Of a stretch of DNA of 64,000 nt, positions 47,722-63,758 are shown piece by piece. The notes under the pieces were generated by a model that ran no database searches, was not told the DNA's origin, and worked only from the letters and a program-made list of their open reading frames with translations. Position 1 is the first letter of the stretch, and each line of letters opens with the position of its first letter. The position numbers and the translations under genes are program-made. This stretch comes from Rhodococcus triatomae BKS 15-14 (GTDB taxonomy: Bacteria; Actinomycetota; Actinomycetes; Mycobacteriales; Mycobacteriaceae). The stretch is taken from positions 226,375-290,374 of the forward strand of contig AODO01000012.1 in assembly GCA_000341795.1 (NCBI GenBank). The letters run 5' to 3'.

Positions 47722-48671
47722 CAGTTGACCCCCGTGACGGCCGGTTCGGCCCCGCCGGTGGTCTCCTCGGCCGTGTACCAGCGGGTGCAGTCGTAGCCCG
47801 CGTCGTAGCGACTGAACCACTGGTCCGCGATGACGGGCAGGTTCTCGTGTGCGGGATCGTGGCCCGGCATCTGGCTCTTGACGGCGCCGGACAGTGCCGT
47901 GAGCTGCTCACGTATCGGCAGGTGGTCGAAGGCACGGGGCATCGGCCCCTTGGTCAGGTACGGCGCGAAGGCGGTCAGGACCCGTTGCTTGACGCGGTGC
48001 CGCGCGAAGAGCGACATCGCGTCGACCCTGCGATCGGACAGCGGAACGTGCATGTTGAAACCGGCGCACGCGATGCGGATGGCCTTGAGCACGTGCGCGA
48101 AGACCGAGGCGGCCATCCGCATGCGGTACAGCTCGCTGCCGACGACGGCGTTGTAGATGATCAGCGCCGAACTGCGGTGCTCCACCTCCTCGACGAAGTG
48201 CCACATGAACAGCGATGCGATCCGGTCGTCGCCGGGGCGGAACAGGGTGTCCTCGTTGTCGAGCATCAGTTTGAACACGGGCGTGAACGTGGCCTCGAGG
48301 TCCGCGGTGTAGGCGAGCCGGTACTCGATCGAGGTTCGCTCGGTCAGCAGGTCGAACTCGCCGATGACCGCGTCGAGGGTGTTCTGCAGGCCGGGGTACT
48401 GCCGGATCAGCGCGTTGACGTGCTGCCGGTGCGCGGTGGAGTGGTGCCCCTCCTGCCGCATGAAGGCGACGGCCTCCGCCGCGACCTCGGGGTCGGTGAT
48501 CCGCGGCTTCGTCTGCATGATCAGCTTCACGATCATCTTCTCGAAGCCGACGGCCAGGAACGACACGGCGTTGGTCATGTTCGACCATGCCGGGTTCTCG
48601 GGATTCCAACAGAACGGGACGTCGGCGTCCTCGAATCCGAAATCCATCTTTCGGGGGTGTAGGTCGGTCAC
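47721..48671 (-). CDS. PF10118-type predicted metal-dependent hydrolase
   Basis: 316-residue, helix-rich protein. Conserved acidic/His motifs FMRQEGHHSTAHRQHVN and FVEEVEHRSSAL recall a diiron, ferritin-like fold and match the family annotated as predicted metal-dependent hydrolases. The true chemistry is unknown; a carboxylate-bridged diiron site would also allow oxygenase activity. GTG 48671 has GAGG 8 nt upstream. It leads the two-gene operon with the membrane protein and is divergent from a TetR regulator. Confidence 0.78.
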   Translation of the reverse strand: MTDLHPRKMDFGFEDADVPFCWNPENPAWSNMTNAVSFLAVGFEKMIVKLIMQTKPRITDPEVAAEAVAFMRQEGHHSTAHRQHVNALIRQYPGLQNTLDAVIGEFDLLTERTSIEYRLAYTADLEATFTPVFKLMLDNEDTLFRPGDDRIASLFMWHFVEEVEHRSSALIIYNAVVGSELYRMRMAASVFAHVLKAIRIACAGFNMHVPLSDRRVDAMSLFARHRVKQRVLTAFAPYLTKGPMPRAFDHLPIREQLTALSGAVKSQMPGHDPAHENLPVIADQWFSRYDAGYDCTRWYTAEETTGGAEPAVTGVN

Positions 48672-48733
48672 TTTCCGTACCTCGCATCTCGGGCTGGGCT
48701 GGTGGTTCGTCTGCGGTCGGTCACGTCGATTCT

Positions 48734-48769
48734 GTGAACATACGTCGGAATGGCGATGCGTATGATCAC
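48734..48769. promoter_or_regulatory. Inverted-repeat operator candidate between PF10118 operon and TetR gene
   Basis: GTGAACATACG (48734-48744) and CGTATGATCAC (48759-48769) are reverse complements at 10 of 11 positions, separated by 14 bp, about 65 bp from each start codon. Confidence 0.5.
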
Positions 48770-48822
48770 TTCGGGGCCAAATGGTAGAACGTGTTACATA
48801 TTTTTGTCACGGGGGCGTGTGA

Positions 48823-48828
48823 TAACGT
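48823..48828 (+). promoter_or_regulatory. -10 hexamer of leaderless TetR promoter
   Basis: TAACGT ends 7 nt before the ATG at 48836. Confidence 0.5.
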
Positions 48829-48835
48829 CCGCGCG

Positions 48836-49447
48836 ATGGCGCGTAGACGCGGGTGGGGCGGCAGCCCCCCGGACAACGACGAGGACGCGTCGAATCGCAT
48901 CGTCGAGACGGCCGTCGAGCTGATCGGAAAGACCGGTTCGGCCATCGGGATCGCCGACGTCGCCGAGGCTCTCGGAGTCATCCGGCAGACCGTCTATCGC
49001 TACTTCCCGAGTGCCGACGCCCTGATGCGGGCGGCGGCGATCGCCTCGGTCGACGGATTTCTCGACCGCCTGGCCGGAGTGGTGGCGGATCGCACCGAGC
49101 CGGTCGACGCCGCGATCGAGGCCGTCGTGTTCACACTCGACGAGGTCCGCCGCACGCCCCATCTCGGAATTCTCCTGACCGGCTCGTACTCGGACTTCCA
49201 GCCCGACGGGGTGTTGTCGGCCGAGGCCCGCGTCTTCGGCACGACGATGATCCGGCGATTCGACGTCGACTGGGAGCGGTACGGCTACGACGACGAGGCG
49301 CTCGACGAACTGGTCGAGTACATGCTGCGCACCATGCAGTCGTTCTTCGTCTCGCCCGGCGACCCTCCCCGGGAGGGCGACGGTCTGCGCCGGTATCTGA
49401 GACGATGGATGGGAAGCGCGATCGCAGCGCAACCGCTGCCGGACTGA
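48836..49447 (+). CDS. TetR family transcriptional regulator
   Basis: 203-residue regulator. The helix-turn-helix lies at about residues 20-65 with GIADVAEALGVIRQTVYRYFPS. A basic Gly-rich N-terminus (ARRRGWGG) precedes it. The ATG at 48836 is supported by a TAACGT hexamer 7 nt upstream; the frame is open 15 codons earlier. Divergent orientation to the PF10118-membrane protein operon and the inverted repeat between them suggest it represses that operon and possibly itself. Confidence 0.85.
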   Translation: MARRRGWGGSPPDNDEDASNRIVETAVELIGKTGSAIGIADVAEALGVIRQTVYRYFPSADALMRAAAIASVDGFLDRLAGVVADRTEPVDAAIEAVVFTLDEVRRTPHLGILLTGSYSDFQPDGVLSAEARVFGTTMIRRFDVDWERYGYDDEALDELVEYMLRTMQSFFVSPGDPPREGDGLRRYLRRWMGSAIAAQPLPD

Positions 49448-49457
49448 GCCCGCCTGT

Positions 49458-55339
<5,882 letters not shown>

Positions 55340-55430
55340 CCTGCGATGACATCGTCGGGTTCGGTGCACGTGCGATCGAACAACTGAAAACCGGATAACA
55401 GTTACAACCCTTTGAAGGAGCACACAGATC

Positions 55431-56630
55431 ATGGCTGAACGCGTCGTACTCGCCTACTCGGGCGGGCTTGACACCTCGGTGGCCATCAGCTGGATCGGCA
55501 AGGAGACCGGCAAAGAGGTCGTCGCCGTCGCCATCGATCTCGGACAGGGTGGCGAGGACATGGAGGTCGTGCGCCAGCGCGCCCTCGACTGCGGCGCCGT
55601 CGAGTCCGTCGTGGTCGACGCCCGCGACGAGTTCGCGGACGAGTACTGCCTCCCGACCATCCAGGCCAACGCCCTCTACATGGACCGCTACCCGCTGGTC
55701 TCGGCGATCAGCCGTCCGCTGATCGTCAAGCACATCGTCAAGGCGGCCCGTGACCACGGCGGCACCGTCGTCTCGCACGGCTGCACCGGCAAGGGCAACG
55801 ACCAGGTCCGGTTCGAGGTCGGCTTCGGCGCCCTCGCGCCCGATCTCGAGGTGATCGCGCCGGTCCGCGACTACGCGTGGACCCGCGAGAAGGCCATCTC
55901 CTTCGCCGAGGAGAACAACATCCCGATCAACGTCACCAAGCGTTCGCCGTTCTCCATCGACCAGAACGTGTGGGGCCGCGCCGTCGAGACCGGCTTCCTC
56001 GAGGACCTGTGGAACGCGCCCACCAAGGACGTCTACGACTACACGCAGGACCCGACGCTCAACTGGAACAGCCCGGACGAGCTGATCATCAGCTTCGAGG
56101 CAGGCAAGCCGGTCGCCATCGACGGCAAGCCCGTCACCGTGCTCGAAGCGATCCAGGAGCTGAACAAGCGGGCAGGCGCGCAGGGCGTCGGCCGCCTCGA
56201 CGTCGTCGAGGATCGTCTCGTCGGGATCAAGAGCCGCGAGATCTACGAGGCGCCGGGGGCGATGGTGCTCATCACCGCGCACCAGGAGCTCGAGCACGTC
56301 ACCCTCGAACGCGAGCTCGGCCGCTACAAGCGGCAGATGGAGCAGCGCTGGTCGGAGCTGGTGTACGACGGCCTGTGGTTCTCCCCGCTCAAGGACGCGC
56401 TCGACACCTTCGTCGCCAAGACCCAGGAGAAGGTCACCGGCGACATCCGGCTGTTCCTGCACGGTGGGGCGATCACGGTCAACGGCCGCCGCAGCTCGCA
56501 GTCGCTGTACGACTTCAACCTCGCGACCTACGACGAGGGCGACACCTTCGACCAGTCGTACGCGAAGGGTTTCGTCAACATCCACGGCCTGTCCTCCAAG
56601 GTCGCGGCGAAGCGCGACCTGGGTCTCTAG
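55431..56630 (+). CDS. argG: Argininosuccinate synthase
   Basis: ATP-dependent ligation of citrulline and aspartate, 399 residues. P-loop [11 protein letters not shown] at residues 9-19, the segment [13 protein letters not shown] and the substrate site [15 protein letters not shown] are intact. It follows argR after a 91-bp gap with AAGGAG 10-11 nt before the ATG; this gap contains the inverted pair AACTG...CAGTT and could carry a second promoter, so argGH may be expressed separately from argCJBDFR. Confidence 0.97.
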   Translation: MAERVVLAYSGGLDTSVAISWIGKETGKEVVAVAIDLGQGGEDMEVVRQRALDCGAVESVVVDARDEFADEYCLPTIQANALYMDRYPLVSAISRPLIVKHIVKAARDHGGTVVSHGCTGKGNDQVRFEVGFGALAPDLEVIAPVRDYAWTREKAISFAEENNIPINVTKRSPFSIDQNVWGRAVETGFLEDLWNAPTKDVYDYTQDPTLNWNSPDELIISFEAGKPVAIDGKPVTVLEAIQELNKRAGAQGVGRLDVVEDRLVGIKSREIYEAPGAMVLITAHQELEHVTLERELGRYKRQMEQRWSELVYDGLWFSPLKDALDTFVAKTQEKVTGDIRLFLHGGAITVNGRRSSQSLYDFNLATYDEGDTFDQSYAKGFVNIHGLSSKVAAKRDLGL

Positions 56631-58058
<1,428 letters not shown>

Positions 58059-58082
58059 CGGTGTTCGACCGCGCTGCGTGCA

Positions 58083-58088
58083 TATAGT
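58083..58088 (+). promoter_or_regulatory. -10 hexamer before the hydrolase/ligase fusion gene
   Basis: TATAGT, the closest match to consensus in this window; leader of about 38 nt with GGGGGC before GTG 58133. Confidence 0.4.
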
Positions 58089-58132
58089 TCAAGTGCTGGC
58101 GAACAGCGGCCGAACAGTATGGGGGCGCGGTA

Positions 58133-61100
58133 GTGAGTTGGTCTGAGGTCCTGAACGGCACCGTGCGCAGGGTGGTTGCCACCGCGCAGAACGGTCTCGA
58201 GGTCGTCCGATTGGGCGGCCTCGAGACCGAGGCGCGCGCAACGGAGTTCCGGATCGTCGAGCGCCGGCCGATGTACCGGCTGCGGCGGTACTTCGCGGAC
58301 GACGAGGTCTCGCCCCCCTCGGGTCCGCCGGTGGTGCTGGTGCCGCCGATGATGATGTCGGCGGACGTGTACGACGTGACCCAGGACCAGGGCGCCGTCG
58401 GAATCCTCCACTCGATGGGCCTCGACCCGTGGGTGGTCGACTTCGGCTCGCCGGACAGCGAGGAGGGCGGGTGGGACCGCACCCTCGCCGACCACGTCGT
58501 CGCCATCAGCGAGATCATCGACCGGGTCCGCCGGGAAACCGGCCGCGACGTCCACCTGGCGGGCTACTCGCAGGGCGGAATGTTCGCCTACCAGGCCGCC
58601 GCCTACCGCCGTTGCCGCAACGTCGCCTCGTTGATCACGTTCGGTGCCCCTGTCGACACGCTGGCCGCACTGCCGTTCGGCATTCCCGGGGACCTCGCCG
58701 CTCCCGCCGCGGGCTTCCTGGCGGAACACGTCTTCACCCGGTTGTCGATCGCGGGCTGGATGGCCCGCACCGGATTCCAGTTGCTCGATCCCGTCAAGAC
58801 CGCGAAATCCCGTATCGACTTCCTCCGGCAGTTGCACGACCGCGAAGCGCTGCTGCCGCGTGAGCAGCAGCGACGGTTCCTCGCGACCGACGGTTGGGTC
58901 GCCTGGTCGGGACCGGCGGTCGCGGAACTGCTGACCCAGTTCGTGATGCACAACCGGATGGTGTCCGGCGGGTTCGTGATCGGGGACCGTCCCGTCACCC
59001 TCGCCGAGCTGACCTGCCCCATCCTCGCGTTCGTCGGTGAGGTCGACGACATCGGGCAGCCCACCGCGGTCCGTGGCATCAGGCGGGCCGCCCGGAAGGC
59101 GGAGATCTACCAGTACACGATGCGGAGCGGGCATTTCGGGCTCGTCGTGGGCTCCATCGCAGCGCAGCAGACCTGGCCGGTCACGGGTGAGTGGGTGCGC
59201 TGGCGCGCCGGCGACGGACCGCGGCCGCAGGGGATCGAGCCGATGCTGGGCGACGAACCGGCAGTCGACCAGACCGGCGTGTCCGTCACCGATCGACTGC
59301 TGCACACCGGCGCGTCCATCGCCGAGGTGGGCGTCGACACGGTTCGCGGTGTCCTCGGCGCGACGGCACAGGCGGTGCGGGGGAGTCGCGAACTGACGGC
59401 CGAGGCGGCCCGTGCACTGCCCCGGCTGGTCCGTCTCGGCCAGATTCAGACACACACCCGGATCTCGATGGGCAAGCTTCTCGCCGAAGCGGGCGAGCGT
59501 GCGCCGCGCAGCGAGTGCTTCCTGTTCGACGACCGCGCGTACACCAACGAGTCCGTCAACACGCGGATCGACAACGTCGTCCGAGGCCTGATCAGTGCCG
59601 GTGTCCGACCGTCGACGCGCGTCGGCGTCCTGATGGAGACCCGGCCGAGCGCTCTGGTGGCGATCTCCGCGCTGTCGAGAATCGGGGCGGTCGCCGTGCT
59701 GCTTCCCCCCACCGAGGATCTCGCCGAGGCGGTGCAACTGGGTGGCGTCGCGACGATCGTCGCAGACCCGGACCACCTGCGCGTCGCGGAGCGGCTCGGT
59801 CCTCCGGTCCTCGTCCTCGGCGGCGGCGAGACCCGTGTCCTCGACATCCGCCCCGACTCGGGGACGGTGGATCTCGAGCACATCGACCCCGAAAGCGTTC
59901 CCCTGCCCGCGTGGTACCGACCGAATCCAGGTCGTGCGAACGAGCTCGCCTTCGTGTTGTTCGGCCGTTTCGGCACTCGAGTCGAGGCGAAACACGTCAC
60001 CAATCACCGCTGGGCGCTGTCGGCCTTCGGGACCGCGACGGCAGCGAACCTCGGCAGTGGGGACACGGTGTATTCCATTGCGCCGCTGTATCACTCGTCG
60101 GTCGTGCTGGCCACACTCGGCGGTGCGATCGTCGGAGGCTCCCGCATCGCACTCTCCCGTGGGCTCGACCCCGACCGGTTCTCCACCGAAGTGCACCGGT
60201 ACGGCGTCACCGTCGTCGCCTACACGTGGACGATGCTGCGCGAACTCGTCGACGTCCCGGATTTCGAGTTCGACGCGTCCCATCCGATCCGGCTGTTCAT
60301 CGGTTCGGGTATGCCCCGCGGGCTGTGGCTGCGCACGATGAAGCGGTTCGCCCCGGCCCAGGTACTCGAGTTCTACGCGTCGACCGAGGGCGCCGTCGTT
60401 CTCGCGAACGTCTCCGGCGCGAAGCCCGGCTCCAAGGGCAGGCCGTTGCCGGGAAGCACGCCGGTGCGGGTCGCGGCCTACGACCCGGTCACCCGCAGGT
60501 TTCTCGAGGACGAGCACGGACTGGTCCGGGAATGCGGTGTCGGTGAGGTGGGACTGCTCCTCGGCCAGGCGACCGGCCACGAGGCCGTCAACGGAGCCAT
60601 TCGAGGGGTGTTCACCGCAGGCGACGCGTGGGTGCCGACCGAGCACCTCTTCCAGGTCGACGCCGACGGTGACCACTGGCTGATGGACGAGCGCAACGCC
60701 GTCGTGCGCACCCGCCGCGGACTCGTCTACGGCGAGCCGATCGTGTGTGCGCTCGGTGCTCTCGAGCAGGTCGATCTCGTCGTCAACTACGCCGTGGAGG
60801 TCGGGGAGGAGGAGGTCGCCGTCACCGCCGTGACGCTGCGGCCGGGGATGTCGCTGACCGCGACGGATCTCGCCGACGGCCTCGCCGAACTCGACACCGA
60901 CCGGTGCCCCGACCTGATCCATGTCGTCCCGGACATTCCGATCAGCACGTCCTACCGGCCGCGGCGCAGTGCCCTGCGGGCGGCCGGACTGCCCAACCCC
61001 GGTGCGCGATCCTGGTACCGCGACGACGAGGGCAGGTACCGGCGGCTGACGAAGGCCGCACTCGCCGAGTTGAAGGACCGGGCCGCCGGCTCGCACGACA

Positions 61101-61135
61101 CCGCGCCGTCGATCGACCTTCCCCGCGGCGGGTAG
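58133..61135 (+). CDS. Alpha/beta hydrolase fused to an AMP-dependent ligase-like domain (Rv1683-like)
   Basis: 1000-residue protein matching the length and position of M. tuberculosis Rv1683, described as a bifunctional lipase/acyl-CoA synthetase. Residues ~1-380 are a PhaC-like hydrolase with nucleophile Ser146 in HLAGYSQGG (serine, not the cysteine of PHA synthases), an aspartate in FVGEVDD and a histidine in RSGHFG. Residues ~450-1000 are ANL-ligase-like. However, the P-loop, normally TSGTTGxPK, reads LFGRFGTRVEAK; FYASTEG and GDAWVPTEHLF are recognisable but altered. The ligase half may be inactive or repurposed. GTG 58133 follows GGGGGC. Confidence 0.87.
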   Translation: MSWSEVLNGTVRRVVATAQNGLEVVRLGGLETEARATEFRIVERRPMYRLRRYFADDEVSPPSGPPVVLVPPMMMSADVYDVTQDQGAVGILHSMGLDPWVVDFGSPDSEEGGWDRTLADHVVAISEIIDRVRRETGRDVHLAGYSQGGMFAYQAAAYRRCRNVASLITFGAPVDTLAALPFGIPGDLAAPAAGFLAEHVFTRLSIAGWMARTGFQLLDPVKTAKSRIDFLRQLHDREALLPREQQRRFLATDGWVAWSGPAVAELLTQFVMHNRMVSGGFVIGDRPVTLAELTCPILAFVGEVDDIGQPTAVRGIRRAARKAEIYQYTMRSGHFGLVVGSIAAQQTWPVTGEWVRWRAGDGPRPQGIEPMLGDEPAVDQTGVSVTDRLLHTGASIAEVGVDTVRGVLGATAQAVRGSRELTAEAARALPRLVRLGQIQTHTRISMGKLLAEAGERAPRSECFLFDDRAYTNESVNTRIDNVVRGLISAGVRPSTRVGVLMETRPSALVAISALSRIGAVAVLLPPTEDLAEAVQLGGVATIVADPDHLRVAERLGPPVLVLGGGETRVLDIRPDSGTVDLEHIDPESVPLPAWYRPNPGRANELAFVLFGRFGTRVEAKHVTNHRWALSAFGTATAANLGSGDTVYSIAPLYHSSVVLATLGGAIVGGSRIALSRGLDPDRFSTEVHRYGVTVVAYTWTMLRELVDVPDFEFDASHPIRLFIGSGMPRGLWLRTMKRFAPAQVLEFYASTEGAVVLANVSGAKPGSKGRPLPGSTPVRVAAYDPVTRRFLEDEHGLVRECGVGEVGLLLGQATGHEAVNGAIRGVFTAGDAWVPTEHLFQVDADGDHWLMDERNAVVRTRRGLVYGEPIVCALGALEQVDLVVNYAVEVGEEEVAVTAVTLRPGMSLTATDLADGLAELDTDRCPDLIHVVPDIPISTSYRPRRSALRAAGLPNPGARSWYRDDEGRYRRLTKAALAELKDRAAGSHDTAPSIDLPRGG

Positions 61136-61138
61136 CCT
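61133..61138 (+). promoter_or_regulatory. -10 hexamer starting with a TAG stop codon
   Basis: TAGCCT; its TAG is the stop of the fusion gene. It would drive the Trm112-like - mpg - tyrS group. Confidence 0.4.
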
Positions 61139-61177
61139 GAGCGAAGTTCCGTGTACACCGACGCGAGAGGACCCTTC

Positions 61178-61396
61178 GTGGCGCTCGATCCCACCCTGCT
61201 GAGCATCCTCGCCTGCCCGCAGGACAAGGGCCCGCTCCTGCTGGTCGACGACAAGCTCCTCTACAACCCGCGTCTGCGTCGCGCGTATCCGATCGAGGAG
61301 GGCATCCCGGTTCTCCTCGTGGACGAGGCCCGCGACGTCACGGACGCCGAGCACGAGGACTACGTCGCGCGGGGTGCCACCACGGGCGACGTCTGA
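61178..61396 (+). CDS. Trm112/UPF0434-family small protein (Rv1684-like)
   Basis: 72-residue protein with the family core LLSILACPQDKGPLLLVDD and YPIEEGIPVLLVDEARDV. Only one cysteine of the zinc-ribbon pairs is kept (ACPQDKG), so zinc binding is doubtful. Trm112 proteins activate methyltransferases; bacterial members are poorly understood. GTG 61178 has GAGAGGA 7 nt upstream and is preferred to GTG 61151. It lies between the fusion gene and mpg as in mycobacteria. Confidence 0.8.
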   Translation: MALDPTLLSILACPQDKGPLLLVDDKLLYNPRLRRAYPIEEGIPVLLVDEARDVTDAEHEDYVARGATTGDV

Positions 61397-61399
61397 GCG

Positions 61400-62092
61400 A
61401 TGGCCGGATCGTCGGGTCACCGACCGCACGACGTTGTCGTGCCGGACAATTCGAGGTCTCTCTCCCGATCGCCGGAGCTCGGCGAGTCGACCCTCTCGTG
61501 CGCGACACCTCTGGATGCTGCCCATCTGCTGCTCGGTGCCGTGATCGTCGCGGGTCCGGTACGTCTTCGGATCGTGGAGGTCGAGGCGTACGGGGGCGAT
61601 CCGGCGGGCCCGTGGCCGGATCCTGCCGCGCACTCGTTTCCGGGGCCGACCGGGCGAAACGCCGTCATGTTCGGTCCGCCCGGCAGGCTGTACGTGTACC
61701 TGAGCCACGGCCTGCACCACTGCATGAACGTGACCTGCGCGCCGGAGGGGACCGCCGGAGCGGTGTTGCTCAGAGCGGCCGAGGTCGTGGAGGGCGGCGA
61801 ACTGGTGCGGGAACGTAGAGGACCCTCGCGCCCCGATCGTGACCTCGCCCGCGGCCCGGGCAATCTCGGGCAGGCGCTCGGAATCAGCCTGCTCGACAAC
61901 GGGATCGACCTGTTCGCCAGCGGGTCACCGGTCCGGGTGGAAGCAGGCCCCGCGAGCGCCGTAGCCGTGGGTCCACGTGTCGGGGTCACCCACGCCGCCG
62001 ACCGCCCGTGGCGGATCTGGGACCCGGAGTCGAAGGTCGTCTCGTCGTATCGGCGGAGCCCGCGTGCGCCGGCCGCGCCGAGTACGGGATGA
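61400..62092 (+). CDS. mpg: DNA-3-methyladenine glycosylase (MPG/AAG family)
   Basis: Base-excision repair glycosylase, 230 residues. Landmarks: [51 protein letters not shown] in outline, with the catalytic glutamate in VEAY and the tyrosine/histidine of [11 protein letters not shown]; later [12 protein letters not shown]. The N-terminal ~30 residues are hydrophilic and variable. ATG 61400 is 3 bp after the Trm112-like stop. The end overlaps the tyrS start as ATGA. Confidence 0.92.
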   Translation: MAGSSGHRPHDVVVPDNSRSLSRSPELGESTLSCATPLDAAHLLLGAVIVAGPVRLRIVEVEAYGGDPAGPWPDPAAHSFPGPTGRNAVMFGPPGRLYVYLSHGLHHCMNVTCAPEGTAGAVLLRAAEVVEGGELVRERRGPSRPDRDLARGPGNLGQALGISLLDNGIDLFASGSPVRVEAGPASAVAVGPRVGVTHAADRPWRIWDPESKVVSSYRRSPRAPAAPSTG

Positions 62093-63393
62093 TCGAAGCC
62101 GTGACCGATCACAACGCCTCCACGACGGACATCGTCGACGAACTGACCTGGCGTGGACTCATTCAGCAGTCCACCGACCTCGACGCGCTGCGTCGCGAAG
62201 CCGACGGTGGACCGGTCACGCTGTATTGCGGCTTCGACCCCACCGGCCCGAGCCTGCACGCAGGCCACCTCGTCCCGTTGCTGACGCTCAAGCGATTCCA
62301 ACTCGCCGGCCACCGGCCGATCGTTCTCGCGGGTGGGGCGACGGGCATGATCGGCGATCCCCGAGACGTGGGGGAGCGGACGATGAACTCCGCCGACACC
62401 GTGGCCGATTGGGCGCAGCGCATTCGCTCCCAGCTCGAGAGGTTCGTGTCCTTCGACGGTGGCAACGCCGCGATCGTCGAGAACAACATGAACTGGACGG
62501 GTCAGCTCAGCGCGATCGATTTCCTGCGCGACCTCGGCAAGCACTTCTCGGTCAACGTGATGCTGGCGCGGGAAACGGTCAAGCGCAGGCTCGAATCGGA
62601 CGGCATGTCCTACACCGAGTTCAGCTACATGCTGCTGCAGGCCAACGACTACCTGCAGCTGCGGCGCACGCACGGGTGCACCTTGCAGGTCGGTGGATCC
62701 GATCAGTGGGGGAACATCATCGCGGGCGTCGAGCTGAACCGCCGCGTCGACGGTGAGCACGTCCACGCCATGACGGTGCCGCTCGTGACGTCGTCGGACG
62801 GTAAGAAGTTCGGCAAGTCCACCGGTGGTGGCAGCCTGTGGCTCGACCCGGAGATGACGAGCCCGTACGCCTGGTACCAGTACTTCGTGAACACCGCCGA
62901 CGCGGACGTGATCCGGTACCTGCGGTGGTTCACCTTCCTCGGGCGCGAGGAGCTGGCCGAGCTCGAGGCGGAGGTCGCCGAGCGCCCGCAGGCACGCGTC
63001 GCCCAGCGTCGTCTCGCTGCCGAGATGACGACACTCGTGCACGGCGCGGCGAACACCGCGGCGGTCGAACTTGCGAGCCAGGCCCTGTTCGGCAGGGGCG
63101 AACTGCGGGACCTCGACGAGGCCACGCTGGCCGCGGCTCTCTCGGAGGCCTCGGTCGCGCAGGTGGCGCCGGGGGAGCCGTCGACGATCGTCGACCTTCT
63201 CGTCGCGAGCGGACTGTGCGACAGCAAGGGCGCAGCCAAGCGCACCGTCAAGGAGGGCGGCGCCTATGTCAACAACACCAAGATCGGCGCCGAGGACTGG
63301 GTTCCGCAGTCGGAGGACCTGCTGCACGGTCAGTGGCTGGTGATCCGCCGGGGCAAGCGGAACTTCGCCGGCATCCAGGTGCAGTCGGCCTGA
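62089..63393 (+). CDS. tyrS: Tyrosyl-tRNA synthetase
   Basis: Class I synthetase charging tRNA-Tyr, 434 residues. The HIGH motif appears as HAGH in [14 protein letters not shown], the tyrosine site in [14 protein letters not shown], and the KMSKS loop as KFGKS. A C-terminal S4-like RNA-binding domain (about residues 365-425, [22 protein letters not shown]) is present. ATG 62089 overlaps the mpg stop; GTG 62101 in frame is an alternative. A strong hairpin follows the stop. Confidence 0.96.
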   Translation: MIEAVTDHNASTTDIVDELTWRGLIQQSTDLDALRREADGGPVTLYCGFDPTGPSLHAGHLVPLLTLKRFQLAGHRPIVLAGGATGMIGDPRDVGERTMNSADTVADWAQRIRSQLERFVSFDGGNAAIVENNMNWTGQLSAIDFLRDLGKHFSVNVMLARETVKRRLESDGMSYTEFSYMLLQANDYLQLRRTHGCTLQVGGSDQWGNIIAGVELNRRVDGEHVHAMTVPLVTSSDGKKFGKSTGGGSLWLDPEMTSPYAWYQYFVNTADADVIRYLRWFTFLGREELAELEAEVAERPQARVAQRRLAAEMTTLVHGAANTAAVELASQALFGRGELRDLDEATLAAALSEASVAQVAPGEPSTIVDLLVASGLCDSKGAAKRTVKEGGAYVNNTKIGAEDWVPQSEDLLHGQWLVIRRGKRNFAGIQVQSA

Positions 63394-63413
63394 CCGGCCG
63401 GCCGTGGCCACGG

Positions 63414-63452
63414 AGGGCGCCGCCCGCTCGCTTCGAGCGAGGGCGGCGCCCT
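63414..63452. terminator. tyrS terminator hairpin
   Basis: AGGGCGCCGCCC pairs with GGGCGGCGCCCT, with an inner GCTCG/CGAGC pair, followed by TTCTGCATT. Confidence 0.75.
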
Positions 63453-63584
63453 TCTGCATTCCGGGGCAGAGGACTGCTTCGAGCGGGTGTCGGGCGTCAC
63501 ATGCGTGTGATTCGGGGCCGGCGAGCCGGCGTGGTGGTCTCGACCTGCGGGTTCGAGTTGCGTCGGGGGGTGTGACCTGCGGAT

Positions 63585-63613
63585 TTGCGTAGCCGTTCAT
63601 GGGCACGTAACTT
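63585..63613 (+). promoter_or_regulatory. rRNA operon promoter P1 (candidate)
   Basis: TTGCGT (63585-63590) and TAACTT (63608-63613) with 17-bp spacing. Confidence 0.5.
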
Positions 63614-63723
63614 TTGTCGAGTCAGAGCGACACGGACACCGACTCCGCCCCTTCCGGGTGTGAGAGAACGAGGTTGGACGAAGGCGCCTGGCAAGCCCCC
63701 AATGTTTCACTTGTGCGAGGCGT

Positions 63724-63752
63724 TTGCGCCGAGAGTGGGATTGGGTTAGGCT
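63724..63752 (+). promoter_or_regulatory. rRNA operon promoter P2 (candidate)
   Basis: TTGCGC (63724-63729) and TAGGCT (63747-63752) with 17-bp spacing, about 140 bp downstream of P1 and about 58 bp before boxA. Confidence 0.65.
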
Positions 63753-63758
63753 GGAACA

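Noticed and set aside
48791..48835. Fifteen additional N-terminal codons for the TetR regulator
   Set aside because: They would overlap the promoter hexamer at 48823-48828 and do not resemble a TetR N-terminus.
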